Assembly: GCA_035772405.1 (NCBI GenBank)
Contig: JAYKKM010000147.1
Location: 3,485,001 to 3,549,000 of the forward strand
Direction of reading: 5' to 3'
From: Chrysogorgia sp. JL179-B06
Taxonomy: Eukaryota > Cnidaria > Anthozoa > Scleralcyonacea > Chrysogorgiidae
DNA: 64,000 nt
Part shown: positions 1 through 11,541 of the stretch, piece after piece
Position numbering within the stretch: the first letter of the stretch is position 1
Layout of the letters: each line of letters starts with the position of its first letter
The notes under the pieces: model-generated
The model's input: the letters and a program-made list of their open reading frames with translations, nothing else
Told to the model about the DNA's origin: nothing
Databases searched by the model: none
Position numbers and translations under genes: made by a program

Positions 1-119
1 ACGTGTTTATCAAAACGGGGTTTCTGATTGGATTGGAGCAAGTCGCGATGTCAATCAAAAGTGTTATCTTCATGCTAATAGATCTTCCGGAAGAGACTAA
101 GAGTGGTAATGGCTGACAA

Positions 120-640
120 CAACAATTTGAGTGTGCTTTGACCGAAGCTTTGTCTGAGCTTTCTGCGTTTGGATTTTCACCGTTGTTACGAAACGACAAA
201 AGGAATGTATTTTTAAGCTTGTTTATTGGAGGAGATGTTTTAGCGGTACTCCCGGACCCTACCGGCTTCGGTAAAAGCTTAATTTTCCAACTGCTGTTTT
301 TAAACGAAGAAAGATGCATGCGTAACAGTCGTTTGCCTACTAAAAAGCATCGAACAAGAACAGATATTCGAAGCATTGGCGATTCGATTGATTGCTGGTT
401 CGTTGGCAGAATCAAGCCTTGATGATATTCCGCCGAGGATGTTCTGAATGATAAATTCCTGCTAGGTTTATGCTGGCTCTCAAGCCACCTCTGCAGGCAA
501 CTCTGTGGCTTCTTTTTTCCGAGTCAGTCGCTAATCCAAGGCTGTGCGAGCAATGTTTTGGCTGGGATTGCAGGGAAGTATAGGATTGTGAAAGAATTGG
601 TCGACGAAGAGGAATTTATATGGCTAGGTTGATGAGTGGT
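120..640 (+). pseudogene. RecQ-like helicase fragment (broken)
   Basis: An open stretch at 138-422 carries a Walker A-like motif, TGFGKS, followed by LIFQLL. This matches the nucleotide-binding start of RecQ-family DNA helicases. Only the first part of the helicase core is present, and residues are inserted just before the motif (it reads PDPTGFGKS). Reading then shifts frame and meets stops near 420-640. No DExH box or later helicase motif is visible. It is most likely a decayed repeat-borne copy, because RecQ-like fragments are common in cnidarian repeats. That last point is general knowledge, not something seen here. Confidence 0.55.
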
Positions 641-1535
641 TCACAAACATCTTGTATTCTAACTATATAAATAAATAACATTTAATATAAATAATCTTTT
701 ACTAACTGCCTGTTCAGGGGCATAAGAAGCAAGTCTAAATACCCATTCTAGTTGACCATATAATATTTTGTAATTGAAATATCTCCCCCAAAGATGTCTG
801 GTTGCAAATCAAAATTTAAATAAATTGGACGTAAATACACTATTTAGTACATGGTATTTGACTGTACATACTCTATAGTAAATACACTATAGTACATGTA
901 TTTCTCTGTTATGGCCCCACAGGCTTATTTTTGCCAAGCATCTTTGCGGGTGGACTTAATGGTGAGGAGGCTTATTGGAGAACCGAGAGGAGGGCTTATT
1001 TCAAATAAGCACAAAAAGTCTGATTCTCTTATTTATCAACCGAATCAAAAACGTACTTCAGTGGTCACCCCAAACCCTCTGACTACTGAACTACGAGAAT
1101 AAAATATCTTTGAAATATAATAGTATATAATAATATACTTCTATAGAAATATAATATTATACTTTCAAGTTTCATGATTTTAGTGCCTGGGGGAGGGGGA
1201 CTTAATAGAGAGGGGCTTAATTAATGTATGTTCTGCTTCCAGAAAAGGGATTTAAAAGATATATATATATATAAACTGGATGTTGACGTAATTGCATGTA
1301 CTTACCAACAATGATTTTTCTGCCATTTCTTCTGAGTAAGGATGTTTTATATGGTGAATGCACATGCCTCGAAAGGACTGACAGCATACTGGATTTCACC
1401 CACTGCCTTCTGGCTTTTTTATTAGATGCTGATTGCAATGTGTTTTACAAGCAATTTACTGTTTTCATCTTGTGGAATTCACAATTACGTTCCCGTTAGC
1501 TTGTACTAACAGAACTTTGACGCGTAATCCTTCTT
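641..1535. other. No gene; degenerate repeat
   Basis: No coding signal was found. GGCTTATT-type repeats recur between about 915 and 1215, and a short (TA)n run lies at 1259-1271. The GGCTTATTTTCGGAG style of repeat reappears near 17835-17880. Confidence 0.5.
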
Positions 1536-1645
1536 TAGTTTAGTTTAGTTTATTAGATTTATCACTCAGGTGAACGGAATACCCCAACAAGCTAGAAGCC
1601 CAATTATAGGGGTTCCGAGGGCCTACGATTTTAGGTCGTTATCCG
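1536..1645 (-). repeat. LINE-like 3' end fragment, copy 1
   Basis: About 105 bp is shared with 19515-19621 and, inverted, with 60645-60754. Read on the minus strand it ends in GATAAATCTAATAAACT followed by an (AAACT)n tail. A 3' end with a short tandem tail is typical of CR1/L2-like retroposons. The class is inferred from the tail alone. Confidence 0.5.
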
Positions 1646-3479
1646 AGAAGACCCGAGTAAAAAGTTTTTAGGTAAAAAGTCGTCTATGTTCAAGGCAGAC
1701 TTGTTTTTGTCTTCACTTGCTGCAGCTGTTGATGAGCAAGAAGCCGTGCTTTGAAAAAGGAGAGATATTTTTGATGCTGGCGACTTCTTGCCGGACTCTT
1801 GTTAGGAGTTAAATTACTCTTTGTGCTTCCTTGATTTCCGCGCGATTGACTTTCTTCGCCTTGCAGGTTGACCGATTTTTTAATTAACGCAAACAAATTG
1901 CCCAGATTCCTTATTTTTCTTGCACAAGGATTGCAAACTCATTCAGAATATAATTCTGGATCACAAACTAGTTGAATATGTACTCCGTGACAGATATCAA
2001 CGAGCACCGTCCCCTCACTACCTATTCGATTTGAAGGCTTGTATAGATTCTCTGTGGATATATTACTAACCCGAGAGGTGTTTCCAAAAGCACTTGCAAA
2101 CCGTACAATTGTTTCTCGGATATTCGCCATACATACTTACACATTCGCAAATATACCAGCTGCCGCATTTGTTTATACCGGAAGTGGTTTATGCTTCTCT
2201 GGTTAATTCCCTCTACATAATTGGTTAATATGGTAATTGATACCCAATCGCTCATCACCAATTAAGGTGGCGTTTTTTAATTATGAATATATTTTTTGGG
2301 ATCACTTGACTGCGCATGTGCAGTAATCCCACATTCATAGTCTCGCTCACTAGTCTATTAATTTAGTACCTCAAGTAGGGGGTTTGGGTTAGGATAAAAG
2401 TTGTTTCGGGTTAGCCAATCAGATTGCTTCCCATGGCAAGTGTCCCCAAAAAAATTTCTGCTGGCGGCAGGCGTCTCCTCCCCTCCCCGTTTTCTCCCCC
2501 TCCCGAAACGCCTGCATTTCAGGCTAGGACAGTGGTAACAGGGACACTGGTAACAGGGACAGTGATGGTTATAGTGACTGATGATGTTGAGAAGTTTATA
2601 ACAATTATTTATTAAATTAGATGAAAAGTATTATTTATACAAAAGATGATTAACATTGGCTGTTCCCGTATGGTCATAAAGCGCCACCGTGTTCTTTTAT
2701 GTCTTACTCTTTTTTATTCTCTTTTGTAGGAGAAATCTCACCTCTGCGATAAATACCATGTAAATACTATATACAAATACTCTGAAAACTGCTTTTTTCA
2801 TATTCACATGCAGTGTTTACTGGCATCACTTAAAACTGTGGAAACGTGAATTATTTATTTCTGAGCTTTGAACTTGTTGACTCAGACCTTCAGCAATCAT
2901 CAGAGCATAAAGTCTCGAGTCATATAAACAAACGCAATGAAAATCACGTGAGAATACCATATTTACCGACGAAATATTATTTGTGTTGTTTGAAATTCAT
3001 TGCAAACTGTCAACCAATGCATGTTCGCTCAAGCATGATAATGGAAAAAATGAGACATTTTTGCTGTTTCGAGGGAAAATTAGAAATTTAGGATTTAAAT
3101 CACCCAGTGAGAACAAAATAAATCGAGGTAAACATGGTATTACTACTAGCAGTTAATAAGACACATTCTTTGCAAAATATTTTGATGCATTAATCTACAC
3201 AAGAATTTCCACTGTGCAGTATATTGATAGTACATTAACATTCAAATTGTCCAGTTTCTATATGCAGGAATAGCGTTGCGCACAGTTCTATTTTTAAACC
3301 AAAAACTCAGACAAAATGTATTTGACTCTGATGAATTCCCAAATGACCAATTTCCTATTGTTTAGGACTTGAATTATTATAGACTCGGACAAACATCGAC
3401 AATATAACGCCATCTGTGCCCAACGCTATTTTCACAAGTGTTTTTACAACGAAAATACTTTATCATGTTATTCAGTTTA
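1646..3479. other. No gene recognised
   Basis: All open frames are short and lack domain signatures. A telomere-like stretch (GGGTTTGGGTTAGG) lies near 2380-2415. No paired inverted repeat was found around it. Confidence 0.4.
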
Positions 3480-3481
3480 TA

Positions 3482-3656
3482 GACCTCTTTCATAATGGCG
3501 GCCAGTTTAAATATTCTTTTATATGCATGCAAATTAGCCTTTCTAGCCTCGTTACAAAGCAAAGATTCTTTGGAATTACAGACACACGAACGAGGTCAGA
3601 AAGGCTAATTTAAATGAATATAAAAGAATATTTAATTTTGGTTTATGAAAGAGGTC
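3482..3656. mobile_element. Foldback MITE, TA-flanked
   Basis: The terminal inverted repeats start GACCTCTTTCAT, and the arms extend about 70 bp with some mismatches. A TA lies directly outside each end (3480-3481 and 3657-3658). TA target duplication points to a Tc1/mariner-type source. There is no coding capacity. Confidence 0.75.
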
Positions 3657-4214
3657 TATGAGGTGGAGTTTTAATTTTTACTTGATATTATATAAAATAG
3701 AGAGCCTTTGATTATTATTTAATATACGAAGATGACGCACACAAGTCGATGGGTGAACTTTAGCATTAATTTAGAAAACTAATTAAGAAACGCACCCATC
3801 GAATTTTTATCACACGAATTTTAACTAGGCCCGTTTCAAACGTCGAACTTTTCATGTGTCAAACTTAATGCAAACGAGGTTGAATAAAGATTTTGCTAAT
3901 TTACATAATATTAGTCTCGGTCCATGGAAAGTTCCCTCAGGTCCGGTTTAGGCGGTGTTTAGGCCGGACTGATTTCCCATGTAAACTAGATCTTTCTTAT
4001 AACGATCCTTCTAAAAGTTGTCAGAATATTAACAGGAATCTCAATATTAACATGAATATTAATTGACGACAATCATATTTGAAACTAACCAAGGTTGATG
4101 TGAGGGCAGCCTCAGACTCCAGAAATGCATGCCGGTCTGAGGTTAGACAAACCTCATGTAAACACCACCTTAGACATCGAACTTTACTTGCCGAATTCAA
4201 TGCAAATTACCTTA

Positions 4215-4545
4215 AAGGACATTGGCAACAAAAATTTGTCTAAAATGATAGAGTAACACCTTTTCCGTATTTTACTTCGTTTTTGAAATTCAGTTTATTT
4301 GATATGTAAATGAGATGGTCTCTTCTGATTTAAAATATTAGTTCCCTCTTCATAATAACTCCTCATGATAATGAACGTTGTAAACTAAGGCATCTCTACC
4401 TTGCACATGACGTCAGAGACCATTCATTTACATATCAAACAAACGGAAATATTCAAAAACGAAGTAAAATACGGAAAAGTGTTACTCTATCATTTTACGA
4501 GTTCTTTCATATTAGACAAACTTAATTTTTGTTGCCAATGTCCTT
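4215..4545. mobile_element. Foldback MITE nested in the 3.8-4.9 kb element
   Basis: Long inverted arms of about 110 bp start AAGGACATTGGCAAC at both ends. TA is present at 4213-4214 and 4546-4547. No protein is encoded. Confidence 0.75.
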
Positions 4546-4814
4546 TAGTGCCTATCTCACGTTTGGGGATTTTACATATCCGTAATATTTTTCCTTAGCA
4601 AAATTATATATATTGTCAGCCGAAAATTTCATCTTCATGGAGATTTTCGCTAAAGTTACCGGATGTGATGTCTACTTGCCACAAAAATGCCTCGTAACTT
4701 AACAGCAAAAAAAAAAGGTGCATGAACATGAAAATTTTCGGCTGACAAGATATAGTATGATTTGTTCAGGAAGACCCGAATAATATGTAATATCCCCAAA
4801 CGTGATAGGCACTT
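4546..4814. mobile_element. Second nested foldback element
   Basis: It abuts the preceding element. Its arms share GTGCCTATC, an ACGTTTGGGGAT core, and an internal CAGCCGAAAATTT inverted motif. The end positions are approximate. Confidence 0.6.
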
Positions 4815-4934
4815 TAAACAATAGGCTACGAATAGACTGCAAATGATTGAATTGAGTTCGGAACACATGAAGTTCGACGTCTAAACCGGGCCATAGTGAC
4901 TACCATGCATTAAATGAGGACTGTAATTCAACTA

Positions 4935-5426
4935 CAGTAAACCCGCGTATAAAAACCTAGATTTTAAGAACCTGTTAGGCTAACATTTGCCATTTAGACC
5001 CTTTACATAAGAACCTGTTTTAGGCTAAAATTTAAAAGCAGGTTCTTATTTTATCAAATAGAGTCAAAACTAAAAATTTATAAATCAAAGAAAATAAACT
5101 CTACAAAGTAATGAAAATGAACCAGACAAATAGTGTATATATGTCTATGGTTTGCACGCAGTAAGCTGTAAATTACATACAGTGTAGCTTTAAAGTGTAT
5201 ATAGGCCTATAGGGTTTGTATTCGCTTAGATTGCAGTCATTTGGAGAAAATGTATGCATAATTTATATAAATAATAGACCACCCTTACCAAAGTCGCTCT
5301 TTTCTTAAGAAAATAAGAACCTGTTTAAGAACATAAATAGCCTAATTTTGCAGTAAACACCATTTATATAAGAACCTTTTTAGGCTAACTTGGAAAATCT
5401 AGGTTCTTATACGCAAGTTTTTACTG
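4935..5426. mobile_element. Mariner-type MITE, CAGTAAAC...CGCGTAT ends
   Basis: The inverted ends begin CAGTAAACCCGCGTAT on the left and its close inverse on the right. TA flanks both ends (4933-4934 and 5427-5428). Several internal AAGAACCT motifs repeat in both orientations. It is non-autonomous. Confidence 0.75.
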
Positions 5427-6464
5427 TATTCAACGACACAATATTTTGTCGTAATACATGATTTAGAATTACTTATATTTATATAATAGAATTATGTTTA
5501 CCCGGTTCTCTATTTAACAAATAGAAATTGCTTGCGTGCATCTGTGCCATGATAGAAACATGAATGACGTCATTTTATCTGGGAATAATTATAGTGAAAC
5601 ACGAGGGTGAAGCATTTTCGGGTATTTTTCTGGTTGACATGGCGCGTCATTGATGTTTCTATCAATACAGAGAGTGACCAAGCATTTTCTGTTGTTTTAT
5701 AAGTGTTAATCTAATAAAATGAGGAATACAAAATGAAAATGACGATATTTGTGTCTCTATCGCAGACTCTTCTCTGATCAAGGGAGCACGTTACAATGAG
5801 ATATGTCCAAATTCATCCGTACAAATATGCGTAAATCAGAAACTCATTTTGTTTAATATTTTTTGTCATTTTTGGGCATCTATTACTTCATGTATGCCGT
5901 TGTTTGCCTATTATTGTGTGTCGCGTGTTTAACAACCGCTGTCCACTAGAGGACTCGTACCCAGTCGTCTCTATCTCTACAGGAAAACCTGTGATGGTCC
6001 CTTTTCTCGGTGGCTTGTTGTTGTCTTTATTTTCAGCTCCTGGAGTTTCCATCTCAAACTGTATTTGGTCCTCTCTCTCGCTGCGACCTCAACTTCTTTC
6101 TTCTTTGCGTCTAACCGGTAGTAACCACTGTTTCACCTTCGTCACTTCGACGTCTCATGTCGCAATTTGTTTTTCGATTGTCCGCAAATTCCATTCCACG
6201 ATTTCTTCGTCGCTTATATCCTCGCCAAGTTTGATGACTTCTACAGCTCTTTTGCAGTGGTCTGCTTCTCCCATTCCCACGCGTGATCGCTTCGCTGTTT
6301 GCGCTCTCTAAGATTTGACTTGTTTTATTCGCGGTTAAACGAAGCTGTCTCAGCTTGATCTCGAGGTTTGTTGTCGTTGTTTTCGCTGAATCATATTCGC
6401 CGATATATTCGTCTAAAGGGTTCTTGTGGAGAAAACTTTCACCAGGTGAAAACTTGCAAGAGTA
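5427..6464. other. No firm gene; possible inverted gag segment
   Basis: Nothing was recognised in 5427-5900. The stretch 6111-6476 is open on the minus strand and abuts the BEL/Pao gag fragment on the plus strand. Its charged, helical-looking composition would fit an inverted piece of the same element. I cannot prove this. Confidence 0.3.
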
Positions 6465-6862
6465 TTGATCGTGCAAGCATGGGAAATTATTGATGTTGAA
6501 TTTGCTGACAAAAGGAAACTCATGGATGAATTATTGGCGGGAATAAATAACCAAAAACCAGTGAAGAGAGACTCAAGATCACTTTCTGAATATGCATCCT
6601 TAATAACCGGCTATGTAAATGATATGGAAGACAATGAATGTCCTTTTTTCTTGTCGATCGAAGCTCCTTTATGTCCCAACTTCTCTCAAAACTTAATCCT
6701 GGTGACAATGCAGCCTTTGATCGAGATATGAAGAGAGATAAGAAGGAAGAAAATGTATCAAACCTTATCCACTGGTTGCATGAAGAGGCAAGTCTTCGTT
6801 CAAGACTCAGGAGGTCCGAGAATCGATCCGCAAACTCTGAAATACATGAACCAGAGACATGA
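6465..6862 (+). pseudogene. BEL/Pao gag-like fragment
   Basis: Two overlapping open frames (6465-6731 and 6638-6862) together carry a charged, helical gag-like region, with a frameshift between them near 6640-6700. A segment rich in R, K and E (EEASLRSRLRRSENR) closes it. It has no known function in the host. Confidence 0.55.
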
Positions 6863-6914
6863 CCTCTTGGTTGCCAAACAAAATACCTACACTGTTATTT
6901 GGAATTTGTAAACT

Positions 6915-7032
6915 GGCCCTTTCTCGATATATGAGCAACCGAAATGTAACATCAATCCAAGTCAGTTTTAGGGTTAGGATTTGGGTTAGCGATTATTTGA
7001 ATTTCGGTTTGTTCATATATCGAGAAAGCGCC
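6915..7032. mobile_element. Short MITE with telomere-like core
   Basis: The inverted ends share CTTTCTCGATATATGA and a CCGAAAT motif. The core holds TTAGGGTTAGG followed by TTTGGGTTAG. It is inserted in the BEL/Pao remnant between the gag-like and protease-like parts. Confidence 0.7.
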
Positions 7033-7149
7033 TATAAACTCTTCTAAACACAAGAACGACGTTCATACTGTAACTGGACTATGCCCAATTCAAAAGATTA
7101 AAGTGGCAGATGCAAATGGAGTATACCTGTGGATATCCTTACAATTCTG

Positions 7150-7235
7150 AATACTGGTTCGAATACTATTCTCCTTTCTAAAGCATCAGTAACGAAACTT
7201 GGATTAAGCGGACCACAAACACACTTAATTATGAA
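7150..7235 (+). pseudogene. BEL/Pao aspartic-protease-like segment
   Basis: The segment reads LNTGSNTILLS, where an active retroelement protease has D in place of that N (the DTG/DSG triad). The catalytic aspartate is therefore lost in this copy. Confidence 0.5.
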
Positions 7236-7329
7236 CCTGGCTATGGTTGGGATGATGTCTTACCCGAAGAAGTCCAAAAGAAGTGGGCAGAGAATTTGAA
7301 GATAATGAATCATCTTTTGACCTTCCAGT

Positions 7330-7600
7330 TTGACCGAAATTGGTTCACCAGAAATCCATGGGTTTTCAGATGCCGGAGAGCAAGCATTTGGAGCGGTCAT
7401 ATTTCTTTGTTGGGAACTATCATCAAGTTATCATCAATCCATTTGTTGCACCATAGAGCATTCCCTGCAGATTAGAATTGCTTGGTTGTCTAGCTCTCTC
7501 GAGGTCTACGATACCTGTCGAAAGATACTAGATTTTGAAAAGATCAACGAAGCAGAGAAATTTATATGGGTCGATTCTACAACAGTACTGTCTTAGATAA
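7330..7600 (+). pseudogene. BEL/Pao RNase H-like fragment
   Basis: The motif IHGFSDAGEQAFGAV matches the first catalytic-Asp strand of the RNase H domain in BEL/Pao pol. A later WVDSTTVLS segment matches a downstream Asp motif of the same fold. The frame stops at 7594-7596. Confidence 0.65.
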
Positions 7601-8116
7601 CAACTCCACTGAAAGAGTTCCGACCTTTTGATTCATCTAGGGTTGCTGAGATTGTTCCTATAAAGAAACTGTTGATAGGAATGACTTTCGCTACATTAGA
7701 TCCAGTTTAAACGCTGCTGGCCGCTGATGGCCTCACTCGAGGAATTGAGTTGGATCAACTTGAAGAATGGTTAACTGGTCCACCCTTCCTCAAGTTGCCA
7801 GAGTCGAAATGGTCACAATTTAAAGAAGATTATCAAAAGCCTAATGTTGACCTTGTCGAGACCAGAAGAGAGTTTAAAGCTCCAAAGAAGTTGAAGACTA
7901 CATGTAAATCGACATTTCACGCCAGCTCAAATTCAACTACCAAAGAGCTAGAAAGTTCCACTCGAGGAAATTCAACAAAAGTTGATGACGAGCCAAGAGT
8001 TCAAGCCAACTTAGCAACGAAAGAAGGAAAGGAAAATCCCATTCTTTCCTATTTCTTAGCAACGTGCTGTACGTTTACGAAAGTTCGCCATATGTTGATC
8101 GGTTTATCCAAGATGC

Positions 8117-8695
8117 GTGAATCGGCAGAGAGGAGCCGTTGAAGAACTTCGGAATGCAGAGAAACAGCTTTTTCAGTGGACTCTGTGTCACATAAATGCC
8201 AAAGCAATTGACAAGAACTCCTTGTTAAGAATAATGAAGATGGTTTACTCAGAGTACATGAACGCCTCGAAGACATTAGAACTCTTCCGAAAGACATGAG
8301 AAACCCGATTCTTCTACGTATAGAAACCACCCACTTGTCTACCTACTCCTGCAACATATGCATGAAACCAATCGTCATTGTGGATACAAGCGATTGATGC
8401 ACGAAGCGAGAAGAAAGTTCTGGATTATAGGACTTCGTGGAATGGCCAAGTATCTCACCAACAAATGCAGTCTGCCAGAAGCTACGCAAGAGACCTCACG
8501 AGTAGCTGCAGGATTTCCTCCATTTACAAACACTGCAATAGATAGAAGATCTCAGTAGAAAATGGCGTTGATTGTCGACACGTACCCAGGAAATGACAAT
8601 CATGTTGGAAAAGTTCGAATTAAGACAACAAATGGTGAATATGATAGACCTATCAACAAGCTTTGTCTGATCGCAACTATAGGGAAGAACTAAAC
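8117..8695 (+). pseudogene. BEL/Pao integrase and C-terminal fragments
   Basis: The open segment 8358-8558 contains HETNRHCGYKRLMHEARR, a histidine-rich zinc-binding pattern of BEL integrases. The catalytic DDE core is absent. A final piece at 8561-8695 resembles the C-terminal domain (DUF5641-like) that follows integrase in BEL pol. In-frame stops separate the pieces. Confidence 0.55.
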
Positions 8696-9070
8696 AATGA
8701 TGAGAAATAGATAAACTGCATTGACAGACTCTTGTTCGTATTATAAAACAGTTGAATGTTAAGTTCTAACAACAAGTTGGAGTAATCGTTGCTCGATTAA
8801 GTTCTATAAAGACCTTAATTTCCTTTCCGCACTGGGGTGGAGTGTTTTGCACCTCGAATTCAGGCAAAGAGAACACTTACCTGAAAGTCGACATTAAAAT
8901 AAACAGCGTATAATCTCATGCGTAAAAGGCTAAAAATACAGCATAAAATGTGAACTTAGACGGGTGGATAATCCACGAAATTGTGAGTAAAACATTAAAG
9001 GCACTCAACAGCGAAATGGCGAATCTTGAAAAAGTTCAAATTCAAGATTACCATATCCAACATGGCGTCG
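8696..9070. other. No gene recognised
   Basis: This is AT-rich sequence between the retroelement remnant and the next repeat. Nothing in it is supportable. Confidence 0.4.
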
Positions 9071-9074
9071 CAGC

Positions 9075-9412
9075 TAATTTGGAATCCGTAGATTGTCTGT
9101 AGCATCTTTTTATTATGTATATGGTTCACTTACAATGGGATTACATAAATATTGATTTTCAACCGAATATTTCAAGTTCACTTGCATAGCTGAGTGGTCT
9201 GTGTCATTGACTTTTTACTTGTGAGGTCGGGGTTCGAGTGTTGGGTGAGTATGATTTTTCCATTTTTTTAAATTTTTACTTTACTTTTTTTCTTTTTAAT
9301 AGGGTTAGGGACAAGGTTAGGGTTAGTTTTAGGGTATTATCAAAAAAAAATAGTCGCGCGTAAAGTCCCAAGATACTACCGACCGTCTACGGATTCCAAA
9401 TGCGCGTCGTCT
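9075..9412 (+). mobile_element. tRNA-like head plus telomere-like tail, within an inverted repeat
   Basis: Inverted flanks (TTTGGAATCCGTAGA near 9078 and its inverse near 9398-9410) enclose three modules. The first is a tRNA-like module at about 9185-9250, with an A-box-like TAGCTGAGTGG and a B-box-like GGGTTCGAGTGT. The second is a T-rich run. The third is GGGTTAGGG-type repeats at about 9300-9340. The same module order occurs inverted at 44515-44768. It is probably a SINE-derived or composite non-autonomous element. Confidence 0.6.
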
Positions 9413-10560
9413 TTGCGATTTTTAGGACGTGATTTTCAAGATTTGACGTTCTGTCTATGACGTGAACTGTTTTAGGTTTTTTTTTGTTCGTAACAAGGCG
9501 AGTACAAGCAAAGAAACAATTGGAGATAAAAGGTATGTATGCTTTTGTTTTATTTATAATATTTCGTGTACGTAAAAAGCGTAAATAACGGTTTTGTGCA
9601 TAGATAAAAATAGCTCGTAAAGTTGGTAAATATAAGGGCTTAGTGACATCTATTTGAATATAAGCACTTCTATAATATATCGCGCGGCCGGGAGACTAAT
9701 GTCGCGACGCCCAAAAAAATTGGTAAACCTAGACTCGTGCTACCACAGTAAATCAATTAGCTCAACGCTTGAAAATTAAACTGTGTTAAAGTCAGATTCG
9801 GTAAACTTGCCAAAAGTACGTTTACTACGATGGCTCAGAAGGGTCACAGTTCAGTTTTCTTTTTGACAGTTTTCGGTAAATTAGTGTGAAATGGCGGGAA
9901 ATTCACTTGAAAGTTTAGAGTTTTCGCAGAAAGCAGAAAATAAAATGGTACCTGATGTAATATAGCTTGAAGATAAGAACGTGTGATGGAATGGACACAG
10001 TAATAAAAGCGGTGGTGAGGGAAGAACTAAGCGATACAGGCACCAGTACAGGAAGCCTGAAAGTCAACTGAGACAGCCTGAACAAAGACAGCAGACTGAG
10101 CACAGTTCTACGCAGAAAGATCGATCGGCAAACCAATCGCGCGCCCTGACACAGCAGCAGCAGCCATTGCAAAACCGCTGATTGTTACGCCAGCCCAGCT
10201 TTTAATTTTTGCCAACCAAGCCATTCACACTGGTTCCCAAGCCTCTTGTCTTAAACCGAGTTAAATTTGTGACGTCATCACTAAGGCCCAACTATCCCAA
10301 CGTGCAGGAAGGATATTCGAGATTAAACGTCCCTCTTGGAAACAAAGGATTCCGAGATGATTGTGATATTAATTATATAAATAAACCTAAAGACGTGTGA
10401 CTAATTATCTAACAATATCTACAATAACAACATCTAAACGATTTACAATGAGTGGTTGGTGCTTGTCAAAGTCATTGAAGTGTGATGTTCTATAAAGATA
10501 ATAAATATGAAAGGTTCTCAAAAGAACTGAATAGAACTTCAACGTGTCGAAAAATACTTA
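9413..10560. other. No gene recognised
   Basis: The short open frames at 9915-10172 (minus) and 10209-10400 (plus) show no domain pattern. No repeat pair was noticed. Confidence 0.4.
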
Positions 10561-10993
10561 AAGTGTCCATGACCCCAAATACGATATTACGGATATAGAT
10601 GCTACATGAAGTGAAAAGTTGAATGCCAAAATATTTTATGATTTGAGCTTTGCGTTGACGTGCTATAAAGATTTGTTTGTCAGAAATGGTAATGAGTGTG
10701 ACGTCATTTACGGCATTTGGCTTTCTTTTCTGCTTTCCGTGTGATAGACTGGTTGAGGATTTGAGTGAAAAAGTTGATAAAATCTTTGCTATAGTGGTCA
10801 AGTACATCATCAACGTTTGAGTTAGATTAATTTGCTTTAACAGTAGAATATTGTATCCGAAATGATGCCGTAAATGACGTCACATCTTTATAGCACATCA
10901 ACGCAAAGCTCAAATCATAATATTTTGTCATTCAACTTTTCACTTCATGTAGCATCTATATCAGTAATATCGTATTTGGGGTCATGGACACTT
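10561..10993. mobile_element. Foldback MITE, AAGTGTCCATGACCCC ends
   Basis: The arms are about 130 bp (10561-10690 and 10865-10993), nearly complementary, starting AAGTGTCCATGACCCC. TA is directly outside both ends, inside a TTAA-like context. Confidence 0.8.
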
Positions 10994-11374
10994 TAAGTAA
11001 GAGTACTTACGTATATCCATGCTTTATACTTTGTTAAGTGTTCCCAACAGGGCTTTTAAACACTAATTTACAAATGTAAAATCTAAAACCTAGTTTCTAA
11101 TAACATGGCATAATATATTTACAAAAGTTAAAATACTGTTTTAAGAAAGTGGTGTTTAAGTTTAGATTTAAAAATACTTAGTGACTTTGCACTCTTAATG
11201 CCATCTGCTAAGTTATTCCATAATTTAACAGCTCTATACTGAAAAGATCTTTGACCTGAAGCTGATTTACAAAGTGGTATTTGGAGGACGTTTCGGATGA
11301 TGTGTCCTTCAGGTCAGATGGAGGTCCATTCCAATAGATGAATCTGAATATGAATGATATTTCTGACTGTCCTG

Positions 11375-11465
11375 GCCGTGTATTAATAGTTCCGAGTGGT
11401 CAGAGCTCTGGTATAAGTTAAACCAGAGACTTTGGGTTCGATTTCCGGTTAGGGCAATCGCATAT
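11375..11465 (+). repeat. tRNA-like SINE head
   Basis: An A-box-like region (GAGTGGTCAGAGC) lies 5' of a B-box-like GGGTTCGATTTCC at about tRNA spacing. It lies just downstream of the ERCC5 stop codon, on the opposite strand. Confidence 0.5.
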
Positions 11466-11541
11466 CTTGTACAACAGTGATTTGGCCTCATTCGAACTTA
11501 GTAATCTTACTCTCATCAATTGTTCTAACTATGTTTTAGTC

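Larger units (their letters stand above)
3828..4892. mobile_element. Composite MITE, GGCCCGTTTCAAACG ends
   Basis: The left end starts GGCCCGTTTCAAACGTCGAA. The right end near 4866-4892 is its diverged inverse. A shorter relative with the same end sits in ERCC5 intron 12 at about 17026-17128. Two further foldback elements lie inside this one. Confidence 0.55.
6465..8695 (+). mobile_element. BEL/Pao LTR retrotransposon remnant, internal region
   Basis: Fragments appear in the expected BEL/Pao order on the plus strand. They are a gag-like helical region (6465-6862, two frames), an aspartic-protease-like segment (about 7150-7235), an RNase H-like segment (7330-7600), a linker (7750-8142), an integrase zinc-binding and core start (about 8117-8558), and a C-terminal domain of the type that closes BEL pol genes (8561-8695). 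The reverse transcriptase core is missing between protease and RNase H, so a large deletion has occurred. Multiple stops and frameshifts separate the pieces. No LTR pair was found. The family assignment is from residue patterns read by eye. The element is dead. Confidence 0.7.

Noticed and set aside
6111..6476. Minus-strand frame of 121 codons as a gene
   Set aside because: It abuts retroelement fragments, has no start context and no recognised domain; at best an inverted gag piece.
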